Assembly: GCA_021770845.1 (NCBI GenBank)
Contig: JAETQF010000003.1
Span: 1 to 64,000 of the forward strand
DNA: 64,000 nucleotides
DNA from: Oscillospiraceae bacterium
Lineage (GTDB): Bacteria; Bacillota; Clostridia; Oscillospirales; Oscillospiraceae
Direction of reading: 5' to 3'
The translations under genes were made by a program, and so were the position numbers. Of the stretch, positions 23,267 through 30,532 are shown in pieces. Position 1 is the stretch's first letter, and each line of letters starts with the position of its first letter. The notes under the pieces are model-generated. The model saw only the letters and a program-made list of their open reading frames with translations, had not been told where the DNA came from and made no database searches.

Positions 23267-25423
23267 ATGGAGCGCATCACAGAACTGCTGGCCCGGGAGC
23301 TGGATCGCCCGGTGCAGCACGTGGAAAACATTATCACCCTGCTGGACGAGGGGAACACCGTCCCCTTCATCGCCCGCTACCGCAAGGAGCTCCACGGGGC
23401 CATGGACGACCAGCTCATCCGGCAGCTGGCCGACCGCCTGCAATACCTGCGCAATTTGCAGGATCGCCGGGACGAGGTGAAGCAGGCCGTCGAAAACCAG
23501 GGGAAGCTGACGGAGGAGCTGGCCGCCGCCATTGACAATGCCGCCACCCTGGCGGAGGTGGAGGATCTGTACCGGCCCTATAAGCAGAAGCGCCGCACCC
23601 GGGCCACCATGGCGCGGGAAAAGGGGCTGGAGCCCCTGGCAGAGCTGGCCTTCGCCATCGGCCCGGCGGTGGACGTGGAGCAGGCGGCGGAGGACTACAT
23701 CGACCCCGAAAAAGGGGTGGAGACAAGGGAGGACGCTTTACAGGGCGCGTCCGACATCATCGCCGAGTGGATCTCCGACGACGCGGACATCCGCAAGCTG
23801 CTGCGGGAGCTGTACTGGCGGCGGGCGTCCGTCGTCTCCAAGGCCGCGGCCAAGGAGCCGGAGGACAGCGTATACCGCCTCTACTACGAGTTTTTCAGCC
23901 CGGTGTCCAAAACCCAGGGGCATCAGGTGCTGGCCATGAACCGGGGGGAGCGGGAGGAGATCCTGAAGGTGTCCGTGGAGATGGATCGGGAGACGGCCCT
24001 GGTGGCCCTGCGGCGGAAGGTGGTGCCGGGGCGGGCGGCCATGGAGTTCGTGAAAACCGCCGCCGAGGACGCCTATGACCGGCTGATTGCCCCCTCTCTG
24101 GAGCGGGAGGTGCGCTCCGAGCTGACGGACAGGGCCAATGAGGGGGCCATCGGGCAGTTTGCCCTGAACCTGAAGCCGCTGCTTATGCAGCCGCCGGTGA
24201 AGGGCTTCGTCACCATGGGACTGGATCCGGGCTACCGCATGGGGTGTAAAGTGGCGGTGGTTGATCCCACCGGCAAGGTGCTGGACACCACGGTAGTCTA
24301 CCCCACCCACGGGGAGCGGGGCAAGCAGGAGGCCATCGACAAGTTGGCCGTCCTCATCAAAAAGCACAAGGTGGCCCACATCGCCATCGGCAACGGCACC
24401 GCCAGCCGGGAGACGGAGCAGATGGCGGTGGAGCTCATCCGGAAAGTGGGGGGCGGGGTCAGCTACGCCATGGTGAACGAGGCGGGGGCGTCGGTATACT
24501 CCGCCTCCAAGCTGGCGGCGGAGGAGTTCCCCGACTTCGACGTGAACCTGCGCTCCGCCGTGTCCATTGCCAGGAGGTTGCAGGATCCCCTGGCGGAGCT
24601 GGTGAAGATCGACCCGAAGTCCATCGGCGTGGGCCAGTATCAGCACGATATGCCCCAGGCCCGGCTGGGCGAGGCCCTGGACGGGGTGGTGGAGGACTGC
24701 GTCAACGCCGTGGGGGTGGACGTGAACACCGCCTCCGCGCCGCTGCTCACAAGGGTGGCGGGGCTCAACGGCACCACGGCGAAGAATATCGTCAAGTACC
24801 GGGAGGACAACGGGCCCTTCACCACCCGGAAGCAGATCTTGAAGGTGCCCAAGCTGGGCCCCAAGGCCTTCGAGCAGTGCGCGGGCTTCCTGCGGGTGCC
24901 GGAGAGCAATTCCCCCCTGGACAACACCGCCGTCCACCCGGAGAGCTACGGGGCGGCGGAACAGCTGCTGGCCCTGTGCGGCCACGACATGGCGGACGTG
25001 CGGGCCGGGAAGCTGGGCGGCTTGAAGGCGGAGCTGGCCGCCTATGGCGAGGACAGGGCGGCGGCGGAGTGCGGGGTGGGGGTGCCCACCCTGCGGGACG
25101 TGGCGGCGGAGCTGATGAAGCCGGGGCGGGATCCCCGGGACGAGCTGCCCGCGCCGGTGCTGCGCACCGACGTGCTGGACGTGAAGGATCTGAAGCCGGG
25201 GATGGAGCTGAAGGGGACGGTTCGCAACGTCATCGACTTCGGGGCCTTTGTGGATATCGGCGTCCACCAGGACGGGCTGGTGCACATCAGCCAGATCTGC
25301 GACCGCTACCTCAAGCACCCCTCCGAGGTGCTGAGCGTGGGGGACGTGGTGACGGTGTGGGTAAAGGAAGTGGACGAGAAGAAGAAGCGGATCTCTCTGA
25401 CTATGCGGAAAGATCGGCTGTGA
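23267..25423 (+). CDS. tex: Tex family RNA-binding transcription accessory protein
   Basis: 718 aa from ATG 23267 (MERITELLAREL) behind AAAGGAG; an in-frame ATG 15 codons earlier has no site. Domain order as in Tex: N-terminal helical region, YqgF-like nuclease fold (TMGLDPGYRMGCKVAVVD near 325), helix-hairpin-helix repeats (about 490-560) and a C-terminal S1 RNA-binding domain (GTVRNVIDFGAFVDIG near 650). Tex is an essential or accessory factor in transcription and decay; its exact role is not settled. Confidence 0.96.
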   Translation: MERITELLARELDRPVQHVENIITLLDEGNTVPFIARYRKELHGAMDDQLIRQLADRLQYLRNLQDRRDEVKQAVENQGKLTEELAAAIDNAATLAEVEDLYRPYKQKRRTRATMAREKGLEPLAELAFAIGPAVDVEQAAEDYIDPEKGVETREDALQGASDIIAEWISDDADIRKLLRELYWRRASVVSKAAAKEPEDSVYRLYYEFFSPVSKTQGHQVLAMNRGEREEILKVSVEMDRETALVALRRKVVPGRAAMEFVKTAAEDAYDRLIAPSLEREVRSELTDRANEGAIGQFALNLKPLLMQPPVKGFVTMGLDPGYRMGCKVAVVDPTGKVLDTTVVYPTHGERGKQEAIDKLAVLIKKHKVAHIAIGNGTASRETEQMAVELIRKVGGGVSYAMVNEAGASVYSASKLAAEEFPDFDVNLRSAVSIARRLQDPLAELVKIDPKSIGVGQYQHDMPQARLGEALDGVVEDCVNAVGVDVNTASAPLLTRVAGLNGTTAKNIVKYREDNGPFTTRKQILKVPKLGPKAFEQCAGFLRVPESNSPLDNTAVHPESYGAAEQLLALCGHDMADVRAGKLGGLKAELAAYGEDRAAAECGVGVPTLRDVAAELMKPGRDPRDELPAPVLRTDVLDVKDLKPGMELKGTVRNVIDFGAFVDIGVHQDGLVHISQICDRYLKHPSEVLSVGDVVTVWVKEVDEKKKRISLTMRKDRL

Positions 25424-25443
25424 TACGATTTTTGAGGAAAACC

Positions 25444-25520
25444 GTAGGGGAGGGGCTTGCCCCTCCCGTGGGAAAGGGTATCTGCCCCTTCAAGGCGGGA
25501 GGGGCAAGCCCCTCCCCTAC
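25444..25520. repeat. Palindromic repeat family 1, copy 4
   Basis: Perfect 25-nt arms starting GTAGGGGAGGGGCTTGCC (25444-25468) and their reverse complement (25496-25520). The arms are the same as in the copy at 30162, but the loop is different. Confidence 0.8.
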
Positions 25521-25549
25521 AAAATATTTTCCTTTTTTCAAAAAACCTC

Positions 25550-25580
25550 TTGACTGTGAAGGAACTTGACAGGTTAGCAT
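25550..25580 (+). promoter_or_regulatory. MerR-type promoter and operator
   Basis: TTGACT (25550-25555) and TAGCAT (25575-25580) are 19 bp apart, the over-long spacer of MerR-regulated promoters. The spacer region holds the dyad CTGTGAAG-GAA-CTTGACAG (25554-25572). It lies 20 nt before the MerR-RDD gene, suggesting autoregulation. Confidence 0.65.
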
Positions 25581-25599
25581 AGCCCTGGGAGGTGGTTCC

Positions 25600-27147
25600 A
25601 TGACCATCAAGGAGCTGGAAGAAAAGACGGGCATGACCCGTGCCAACATTCGCTTTTACGAGGGGGAGGGCCTGCTGGCCCCCAAACGGCTGGGCAACGG
25701 CTACCGGGACTACTCGGAGGAGGACGCCCGGACGCTGGAAAAGATCAAGCTGCTGCGGCAGCTCCAGCTTGACCTGGACACCATCCGCAAGGTGCAGCAG
25801 GGGACGCTGACCCTGGATCAGGCCCTGTTCGTCCAGCAGACAAAGCTGGAGGGAGACCGGGTGCTGATCGAGCGGGCGTCGGAGGTGTGCCGGGAGCTGG
25901 GGGAGAGCGGCGTGGAGTACGGCGCGCTGGATCCCAAGCCCTACCTGGCGCGGCTGGACGCGCCCCCCGCCACCCGGCCGGTGCTGCCCAACCCGCCGCC
26001 TCCCACCCCAAAGGAGGAGGCGGCCATGGACACCGCGCCCAAGGCGTGCTACCACCCCTGGATGCGGTGTTTTGCCCGGGGGCTGGACATGGCGCTGTAC
26101 GACACCCTTATCAACGTGGTATGGCTGGTGATCTTCCGGGACTGGGGCTTCCTCCGTCTGCAGACGGCCAACCTGATCACCACCACGCTGTCCGGCGTGG
26201 CGCTGCTGTTCCTCACCCTGGCGCTGGAGCCGCTGTGGCTCCACTTCTGGGGCTGGACGCCGGGGAAGTGGGTGTTCGGCCTGAAGCTCCGGGACAAGGA
26301 TGGGGGGAAGCTGCCCATCGACTGGGGGATCGACCGGAGCAAAACGCTGGCCTGGGAGGGGTACGGCTGGAACATCCCGCTCTACAGCCTGTGGCGGTTC
26401 TGGAAGAACCGTCAGGACGCCCTGGACGGCAGGGACGGCTGCTGGAACAGTGAGCGGTGCTTTCGCTACACCAAGGAGGAGCGGCGGTTCAGCGTCCAGA
26501 TCTTCGTGGGGCTCCGGGCGGCCCTGGGGGCGGCGCTGGTGCTGGTGATGCTGTGGAGCTTGCTGCCTCCCTGCCGGGGGTTGCTGGACTTGCCGGAGTT
26601 CGCCCGGAACTACAACCACTGCCTGCGGATGATGGAGCAGGGCGGCGAGACCCTCACCCCCACCCTGGACGACCAGGGCCGGTGGGTGGAGCGGGAGCAG
26701 CACGGCGGCGTGGTGATCCCCATCTTTGGCGACACCACGGTGTATGAGAGGCCGAAGTACACCATGGAGGGCGGGGTGGCGGCGGTGACGCTGCACATGA
26801 GCAGTCAGGACAAGGCGGTGGGGGGCGCCGCCCGGGAGTATTTGACGCTGCTGTCCCTGTGCCGCTCGGCGGGGGAGCTGAACCCGTTCAATATCCTGTT
26901 CGCCCAGCGGGACGCCGAGGAGCTGCTGGATCGCTGGGAGGACTTTGATGAGGACTTCCTGGGCGTGCACGTCAGCCAGCGGGTGGAGGCGGTGGGCTAT
27001 GAGCGCACCGAGGCCTTCGGCGCATGGCTGTGGTGCGAGGACGAGGAGCTGCCCCACCACTGCGAAAAGACGGTGACCTTTACCATCGTCAACGGACGGG
27101 ACGGCGTGTTCAGCCCGTCCCCGGGGACGGCCCACGAGCCGGAATGA
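25600..27147 (+). CDS. MerR-family regulator fused to an RDD membrane domain
   Basis: 515 aa. Residues 1-75 are a MerR winged helix (MTIKELEEKTGMTRANIRFYE), followed by a coiled-coil-like helix to about 110. A Pro-rich linker lies at 122-140. Residues 150-280 match the RDD membrane family: RCFARGLDMALYDTL, hydrophobic helices near 165-180 and 190-215, then TPGKWVFGLKLRDKDGG. Another helix lies near 310-330, and about 185 residues follow that are probably outside the cell. So it looks like a membrane-tethered transcription factor. It precedes rsmI by 16 bp. Signal and targets are unknown, apart from its likely own promoter. Confidence 0.85.
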   Translation: MTIKELEEKTGMTRANIRFYEGEGLLAPKRLGNGYRDYSEEDARTLEKIKLLRQLQLDLDTIRKVQQGTLTLDQALFVQQTKLEGDRVLIERASEVCRELGESGVEYGALDPKPYLARLDAPPATRPVLPNPPPPTPKEEAAMDTAPKACYHPWMRCFARGLDMALYDTLINVVWLVIFRDWGFLRLQTANLITTTLSGVALLFLTLALEPLWLHFWGWTPGKWVFGLKLRDKDGGKLPIDWGIDRSKTLAWEGYGWNIPLYSLWRFWKNRQDALDGRDGCWNSERCFRYTKEERRFSVQIFVGLRAALGAALVLVMLWSLLPPCRGLLDLPEFARNYNHCLRMMEQGGETLTPTLDDQGRWVEREQHGGVVIPIFGDTTVYERPKYTMEGGVAAVTLHMSSQDKAVGGAAREYLTLLSLCRSAGELNPFNILFAQRDAEELLDRWEDFDEDFLGVHVSQRVEAVGYERTEAFGAWLWCEDEELPHHCEKTVTFTIVNGRDGVFSPSPGTAHEPE

Positions 27148-27163
27148 AAAGGAGGGGCCTGAC

Positions 27164-28012
27164 ATGGCCGGGACGCTCTACTTAGTACCCACCCCCATCG
27201 GCAACCTGGGGGATATCAGCCGCAGGGCGGCGGAAACCCTGGCGGCGGCGGACTTCCTCGCCGCCGAGGACACAAGGGTGACGGTGAAGCTGCTCAACCA
27301 CCTGGGGCTGAAAAAGCCCATGGTGACCTACCACCGCCACAACTGCGACACGGCGGGGCCCGCCATCCTCCGCCGGATTGAGGAGGGGGAGACGTGCGCT
27401 CTGGTGACCGACGCGGGCACCCCCGCCATCTCCGACCCCGGCGAGGAGCTGGTGGCCCTGTGCGCCGCCGCCGGGATCGAAGTGGTGTCCATCCCCGGGC
27501 CCTGCGCCCTGACGGTGGCCCTGTCCGTGTCCGGCCTGCCCACGGGGCGGTTCACCTTTGAGGGCTTCCTGCCCCTGAACAAAAAGAACCGCCGGGCCCA
27601 GCTGGAGGGCCTGGCGGACGAGGAGCGCACCATGATCTTCTACGAGGCCCCCCACAAGCTGCGCTCCACCCTGGACGATCTGGCGGACACCTTTGGCCCA
27701 GACCGCCCCCTGGCGGTGTGCCGGGAGCTGACCAAGCTCCACGAGGAGGTGCTGCGGCTCACCGTCGGCGAGGCGGTGGCGCACTACGCCGCCCAGGAGC
27801 CCCGGGGGGAGTTCGTGCTGGTGGTGGGGGGCCGCCCCGCCGGCGCGGAGCCGGTGGAGGGGAACGAGGACGCCGCCCTGGCCCGGGTGGCCCAGCTGCG
27901 CCGGGAGGGGACGCCCCTGAAGGCGGCGGCGGCCCAGGCGGCGGAGGAGTTCGGTGTCAAGCGGCGGGCGCTGTACAATCGGGCGCTGAAGGAGGAGGAC
28001 GGGGGCGGCTGA
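27164..28012 (+). CDS. rsmI: 16S rRNA 2'-O-ribose methyltransferase (C1402)
   Basis: 282 aa. SAM-dependent methylation of ribose at 16S C1402, in the decoding centre. The tetrapyrrole-methylase fold is evident from LYLVPTPIGNLGDIS at the start, AAEDTRVT, SDAGTPAISDPG and FYEAPHKLR. GGAGG lies ahead of ATG 27164. Probably co-transcribed with the MerR-RDD gene (16-bp gap), which is a chance arrangement as far as function goes. Length and motifs are normal. Confidence 0.96.
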   Translation: MAGTLYLVPTPIGNLGDISRRAAETLAAADFLAAEDTRVTVKLLNHLGLKKPMVTYHRHNCDTAGPAILRRIEEGETCALVTDAGTPAISDPGEELVALCAAAGIEVVSIPGPCALTVALSVSGLPTGRFTFEGFLPLNKKNRRAQLEGLADEERTMIFYEAPHKLRSTLDDLADTFGPDRPLAVCRELTKLHEEVLRLTVGEAVAHYAAQEPRGEFVLVVGGRPAGAEPVEGNEDAALARVAQLRREGTPLKAAAAQAAEEFGVKRRALYNRALKEEDGGG

Positions 28013-28216
28013 TAACAAACAGTATATAATATTTGGTAAATTATGGAGTTGGCGAAAGAAGGGGATTTTGTCGAAAAAAGTTCAAACCACAAAAAATTGT
28101 GGAATTTTCGTGGGAAGGGAACAAAACCTTGAAAAAATCCCCCAAGGTAGGAAGAAAATACCTATTTCAAGATGTAAACTGGAATATAATAGGAAAACTG
28201 GAAAAAAGGGTACAAA
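28013..28216. other. AT-rich intergenic island with Spo0A-box-like words
   Basis: About 200 bp of clearly low-GC sequence between the convergent rsmI and AbrB genes. TGGCGAA (28050-28056) and TGTCGAA (28069-28075) match the Spo0A box core TGNCGAA. TATAAT occurs at 28025-28030 without a good -35. A CCACAAAAAATTGTGG hairpin starts near 28087. I found no convincing gene. Confidence 0.35.
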
Positions 28217-28247
28217 AAAGAGCCTTCCGTTTATCCGAAGGCTCTTT
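28217..28247 (-). terminator. Terminator of the AbrB-type gene
   Basis: AAAGAGCCTTCGG / CCGTTTATCCGAAGGCTCTTT-type hairpin followed by TTTTTTG on the minus strand. Confidence 0.8.
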
Positions 28248-28266
28248 CTGCCGTTCTATCCACCCA

Positions 28267-28509
28267 TCACTTGCTGTTGAGGTCGTTTAGACACACATTG
28301 CAGATATTTTTCCCCTTGAAGGAGACGATGTCTCGAGAATCCCCACAGAAAATACAGGCGGGCTGGTACTTGTTGAGGATGATCGAGGAGCCGTCGACAT
28401 AGATCTCAAGGGGGTCGCGCTCCGCAATGTCCAAGGTCCGGCGGAGCTCGATGGGTAGAACGATACGTCCCAGTTCATCGACCTTACGAACAATTCCGGT
28501 TGCTTTCAT
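28267..28509 (-). CDS. AbrB/SpoVT-family transition-state regulator
   Basis: 80 aa. The N-terminal swapped-hairpin DNA-binding domain (MKATGIVRKVDELGRIVLP) is typical of AbrB/Abh. The C-terminal part carries two CxxC pairs (CIFCGD and CNVCLN), a zinc-ribbon-like tail seen in some clostridial members. It probably controls growth-to-sporulation transition genes. ATG 28509 is preceded by AAGGAGG, and a near-perfect sigma-A promoter lies 50 nt upstream. I would not commit to abrB over a paralogue. Confidence 0.92.
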   Translation of the reverse strand: MKATGIVRKVDELGRIVLPIELRRTLDIAERDPLEIYVDGSSIILNKYQPACIFCGDSRDIVSFKGKNICNVCLNDLNSK

Positions 28510-28557
28510 AAGTGATTCCTCCTTGCGCTTTCGCTGATATAGTATCACGGCACCTTC

Positions 28558-28585
28558 ATTATAACACATGGTATACCGTTGTCAA
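28558..28585 (-). promoter_or_regulatory. Promoter of the AbrB-type gene
   Basis: Minus-strand TTGACA (28585-28580), 16-nt spacer, TATAAT (28563-28558) with an extended TGT. One of the strongest promoters in the window. Confidence 0.75.
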
Positions 28586-28678
28586 TCAAAATAATGGAGA
28601 TTTCAAGGTTTTTTTGGGATACCTGTCAAAGTGTCCCGAAACTGGGGGAATTTCCCTGGCCCCGGGGCCGGAATGGGG

Positions 28679-28707
28679 GCATATCCCCGGCCTTTGGCCC
28701 GTATAGA
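28679..28707 (+). promoter_or_regulatory. Possible sigma-E type promoter of spmAB
   Basis: GCATATC, 14-nt spacer, CGTATAGA. It resembles the mother-cell sigma-E pattern (KMATATT, 14, CATACAHT) with a few mismatches, 25 nt before spmA. Confidence 0.4.
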
Positions 28708-28731
28708 TAGGGGGACAAGGGGGGCTTTGGG

Positions 28732-29307
28732 ATGGCGATGTCCTGGATCTGGACGGTGATGGTGGCCGCGGCGGTGCTGTGCGGCCTGGCTACGGGGAAC
28801 GGCCCGGCGGTGGCCAAGGGGGCGCTGGACGGCGCCGCCGCCGGGGTGGAGCTGTGCCTGTCCATGATGGGGGTGCTGTGCCTGTGGATGGGGGTAATGG
28901 AGGTGATGGAGCGGTCGGGACTGGCGGCGGGGCTGTCCCGGCTGCTGCGGCCCGCCCTGCGGCGGCTGTACCCGGACTTCGCCCGGGACAAAAAGGTGAT
29001 GGACGCGGTGAGCGCCAACCTGTCCGCCAACCTGCTGGGGCTGGGCAACGCCGCCACCCCCCTGGGGCTGGAGGCGGCCCGGCTCATGGCGGAGCGCACC
29101 CCCGGGGTGGCGTCGGACGGCCTTTGTATGCTGGTGGTGACCAACACTGCCTCCCTCCAGCTCATCCCCACCACGGTGGCCTCCCTGCGGGCGGCGGCGG
29201 GGAGCGCCAACCCCTTCGACATCCTGCCGGCGGTGTGGCTGGCGTCGGTGATCTCGGTGGCGGTGGGGATCACGGCGGCCAAGCTGCTCTCCCGGGTGTG
29301 GAGGTAG
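28732..29307 (+). CDS. spmA: Spore maturation protein A
   Basis: 191 aa membrane protein of the nucleoside-recognition (Gate) domain family. With SpmB it is needed for proper spore core dehydration. Typical features are the N-terminal helices, MGVMEVMERSGLA, NLSANLLGLGNAATPLG and VTNTASLQLIPTT. A G-rich ribosome-binding site lies 7 nt before ATG 28732. It is followed by spmB after 4 bp. A sigma-E-like promoter is a candidate upstream. Confidence 0.94.
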   Translation: MAMSWIWTVMVAAAVLCGLATGNGPAVAKGALDGAAAGVELCLSMMGVLCLWMGVMEVMERSGLAAGLSRLLRPALRRLYPDFARDKKVMDAVSANLSANLLGLGNAATPLGLEAARLMAERTPGVASDGLCMLVVTNTASLQLIPTTVASLRAAAGSANPFDILPAVWLASVISVAVGITAAKLLSRVWR

Positions 29308-29311
29308 GGCC

Positions 29312-29839
29312 ATGGATCTGCTGTTCACCATGCTGGTGCCCTTCCTCATGCTGGCGGTGGCCCTGTGGGGGCTGGTACGCCGGGTGGATCTGTGGGGCGC
29401 CCTCACCGACGGGGCGGAGAAGGGGCTGAAGGTGTCCCTGCGGATCATGCCGCCCCTCATCGGGCTGCTGACGGCGGTGTATATGCTCCGCTCATCCGGG
29501 GCGCTGGAGCTGCTGGGGGAGCTGGTGGGCCCGCTGCTGACGGCGGTGGGCATCCCGGCGGAGACCATCGGCCTGCTGCTGGTGCGGCCGGTGAGCGGCT
29601 CGGCGGCTTTAGGCGTGGGGGCGGAGCTCATCCAGACCTACGGCCCCGACTCCCCGGTGGGCCGGACGGCGGCGGTGATGCTGGGCTCTACCGAGACGAC
29701 CTTTTACACCATCGCGGTGTACTTCGGCGCGGCGAAAATCGGCAAGACCCGGTACGCCGTGCCGGCGGCGCTGTGCGCGGATATCGCCGGCTTCTTAGCC
29801 GCCTCCTGGGCGGTCAAACTGCTTTTCACCACCCCGTAG
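29312..29839 (+). CDS. spmB: Spore maturation protein B
   Basis: 175 aa, the partner of SpmA and of the same Gate-domain type. Hallmarks are LRIMPPLIGLLTAVYMLR, VRPVSGSAALG and MLGSTETTFYT. The ribosome-binding site GGAGGT overlaps the end of spmA, so translation is coupled. A large imperfect palindrome starts at its stop codon. Needed for spore core dehydration and heat resistance in Bacillus; the same role is expected here. Confidence 0.94.
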   Translation: MDLLFTMLVPFLMLAVALWGLVRRVDLWGALTDGAEKGLKVSLRIMPPLIGLLTAVYMLRSSGALELLGELVGPLLTAVGIPAETIGLLLVRPVSGSAALGVGAELIQTYGPDSPVGRTAAVMLGSTETTFYTIAVYFGAAKIGKTRYAVPAALCADIAGFLAASWAVKLLFTTP

Positions 29840-29930
29840 CCCCCGGGCGCGCCGTGCCTCCCCGCGGCGGGCCGTAGGGGGGGAGTGGTTGGCACGGCCC
29901 AGAGCGGGGAGGTGCGGCGTGACCGGGGGC
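29839..29930. repeat. Imperfect palindrome after spmB
   Basis: 27-nt arms at 29839-29865 and 29904-29930 pair with a few mismatches (both carry GCCCCCGG and CTCCCCGC), with an inner GGGCCGT/ACGGCCC hairpin. It may be the spmAB terminator or an insertion; it does not share ends with repeat family 1. Confidence 0.5.
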
Positions 29931-29943
29931 GGGAATACTGCGC

Positions 29944-30135
29944 TCAGCCCCCTTCCACCTCTTTGGCCTCCCAATATGAGCAGTGCTCCTCCGCCCGGCG
30001 CTTTTTGAGCATCGGGTGGACGCAATGGCCGTACTGTAAAGGCCAATAATGCCCCCTGGATGACCGGGTATAATGTTGGCGAAAGTGTTTGCAGTTGCCA
30101 CAGCGCTCCTCCGGCAGGGCCTGGTAACCTTTCAT
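29944..30135 (-). CDS. Small Cys-rich protein, 63 aa
   Basis: Four or five cysteines arranged as CGNCKHF, GHCVHP and HCSYW suggest a small zinc-binding fold. GAGGTGAT precedes ATG 30135. It is flanked by two palindromic repeats and convergent to spmB. I do not recognise a named family; similar CGNC-GHCVHP-CSYW proteins occur in gut Clostridia as far as I recall. Function unknown. Confidence 0.65.
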   Translation of the reverse strand: MKGYQALPEERCGNCKHFRQHYTRSSRGHYWPLQYGHCVHPMLKKRRAEEHCSYWEAKEVEGG

Positions 30136-30161
30136 CCTGTATCACCTCATAATCATGGATG

Positions 30162-30238
30162 TGTAGGGGAGGGGCTTGCCCCTCCCGGGGAACAGAGAGC
30201 ACATCGGGACGGCGGGAGGGGCAAGCCCCTCCCCTACA
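30162..30238. repeat. Palindromic repeat family 1, copy 5
   Basis: Perfect 26-nt arms starting TGTAGGGGAGGGGCTTGCC, the same arms as the copy at 25444 with a different loop. It lies between the small Cys-rich gene and the ribbon-helix-helix gene. Confidence 0.8.
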
Positions 30239-30240
30239 TA

Positions 30241-30269
30241 TGCTAATCAAAGTTTAGCAAAGATTAGCA
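30241..30269 (+). promoter_or_regulatory. Possible operator of the ribbon-helix-helix gene
   Basis: Perfect 8-bp inverted repeat TGCTAATC / GATTAGCA with a 13-nt spacer, just upstream of a TATAAT at 30291-30296. Ribbon-helix-helix proteins often repress their own genes from such sites. Confidence 0.4.
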
Positions 30270-30327
30270 TTCATTGTCAAGCATTTGTTATATAATGTTT
30301 CACAATGATAAACAGGGAGGGTTACGG

Positions 30328-30489
30328 ATGGTAAAGAACGAAACACAGATTGGGATTCGAGTGACCAATGAGTTCAAGGCCCGCCTTGAAGCACAAGCCG
30401 ATAAGGAACGCCGTTCTGTTGCAAATTTAGTCCGCACAGTGATGGAAGAATACCTGGAACAGCACGAAAACCAGGATGAACAGCCATAA
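30328..30489 (+). CDS. Arc/CopG-like ribbon-helix-helix protein, 53 aa
   Basis: Starts MVKNETQIGIRVTNEFKARL; the beta strand QIGIRV followed by two helices is the RHH_1 pattern. ATG 30328 follows AGGGAGGG; an upstream in-frame ATG has no site. Codon use is more AT-rich than the neighbours, which suggests recent arrival. Proteins of this size are often plasmid copy or antitoxin repressors. No toxin gene is beside it. It ends at a bidirectional terminator. Confidence 0.8.
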   Translation: MVKNETQIGIRVTNEFKARLEAQADKERRSVANLVRTVMEEYLEQHENQDEQP

Positions 30490-30494
30490 AAAAT

Positions 30495-30516
30495 CCCCAC
30501 CCGAAACCGGGTGGGG
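30495..30516. terminator. Bidirectional terminator, RHH gene / EF-G-like gene
   Basis: CCCCACCCG / CGGGTGGGG with an A-run before and TCTTTT after, between convergent genes. Confidence 0.8.
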
Positions 30517-30532
30517 TCTTTTCATATCCGGA

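Noticed and set aside
28033-28290. 85-aa open frame after rsmI
   Set aside because: It reads through the terminator and the 3' end of the AbrB gene on the other strand and has no good ribosome-binding site.
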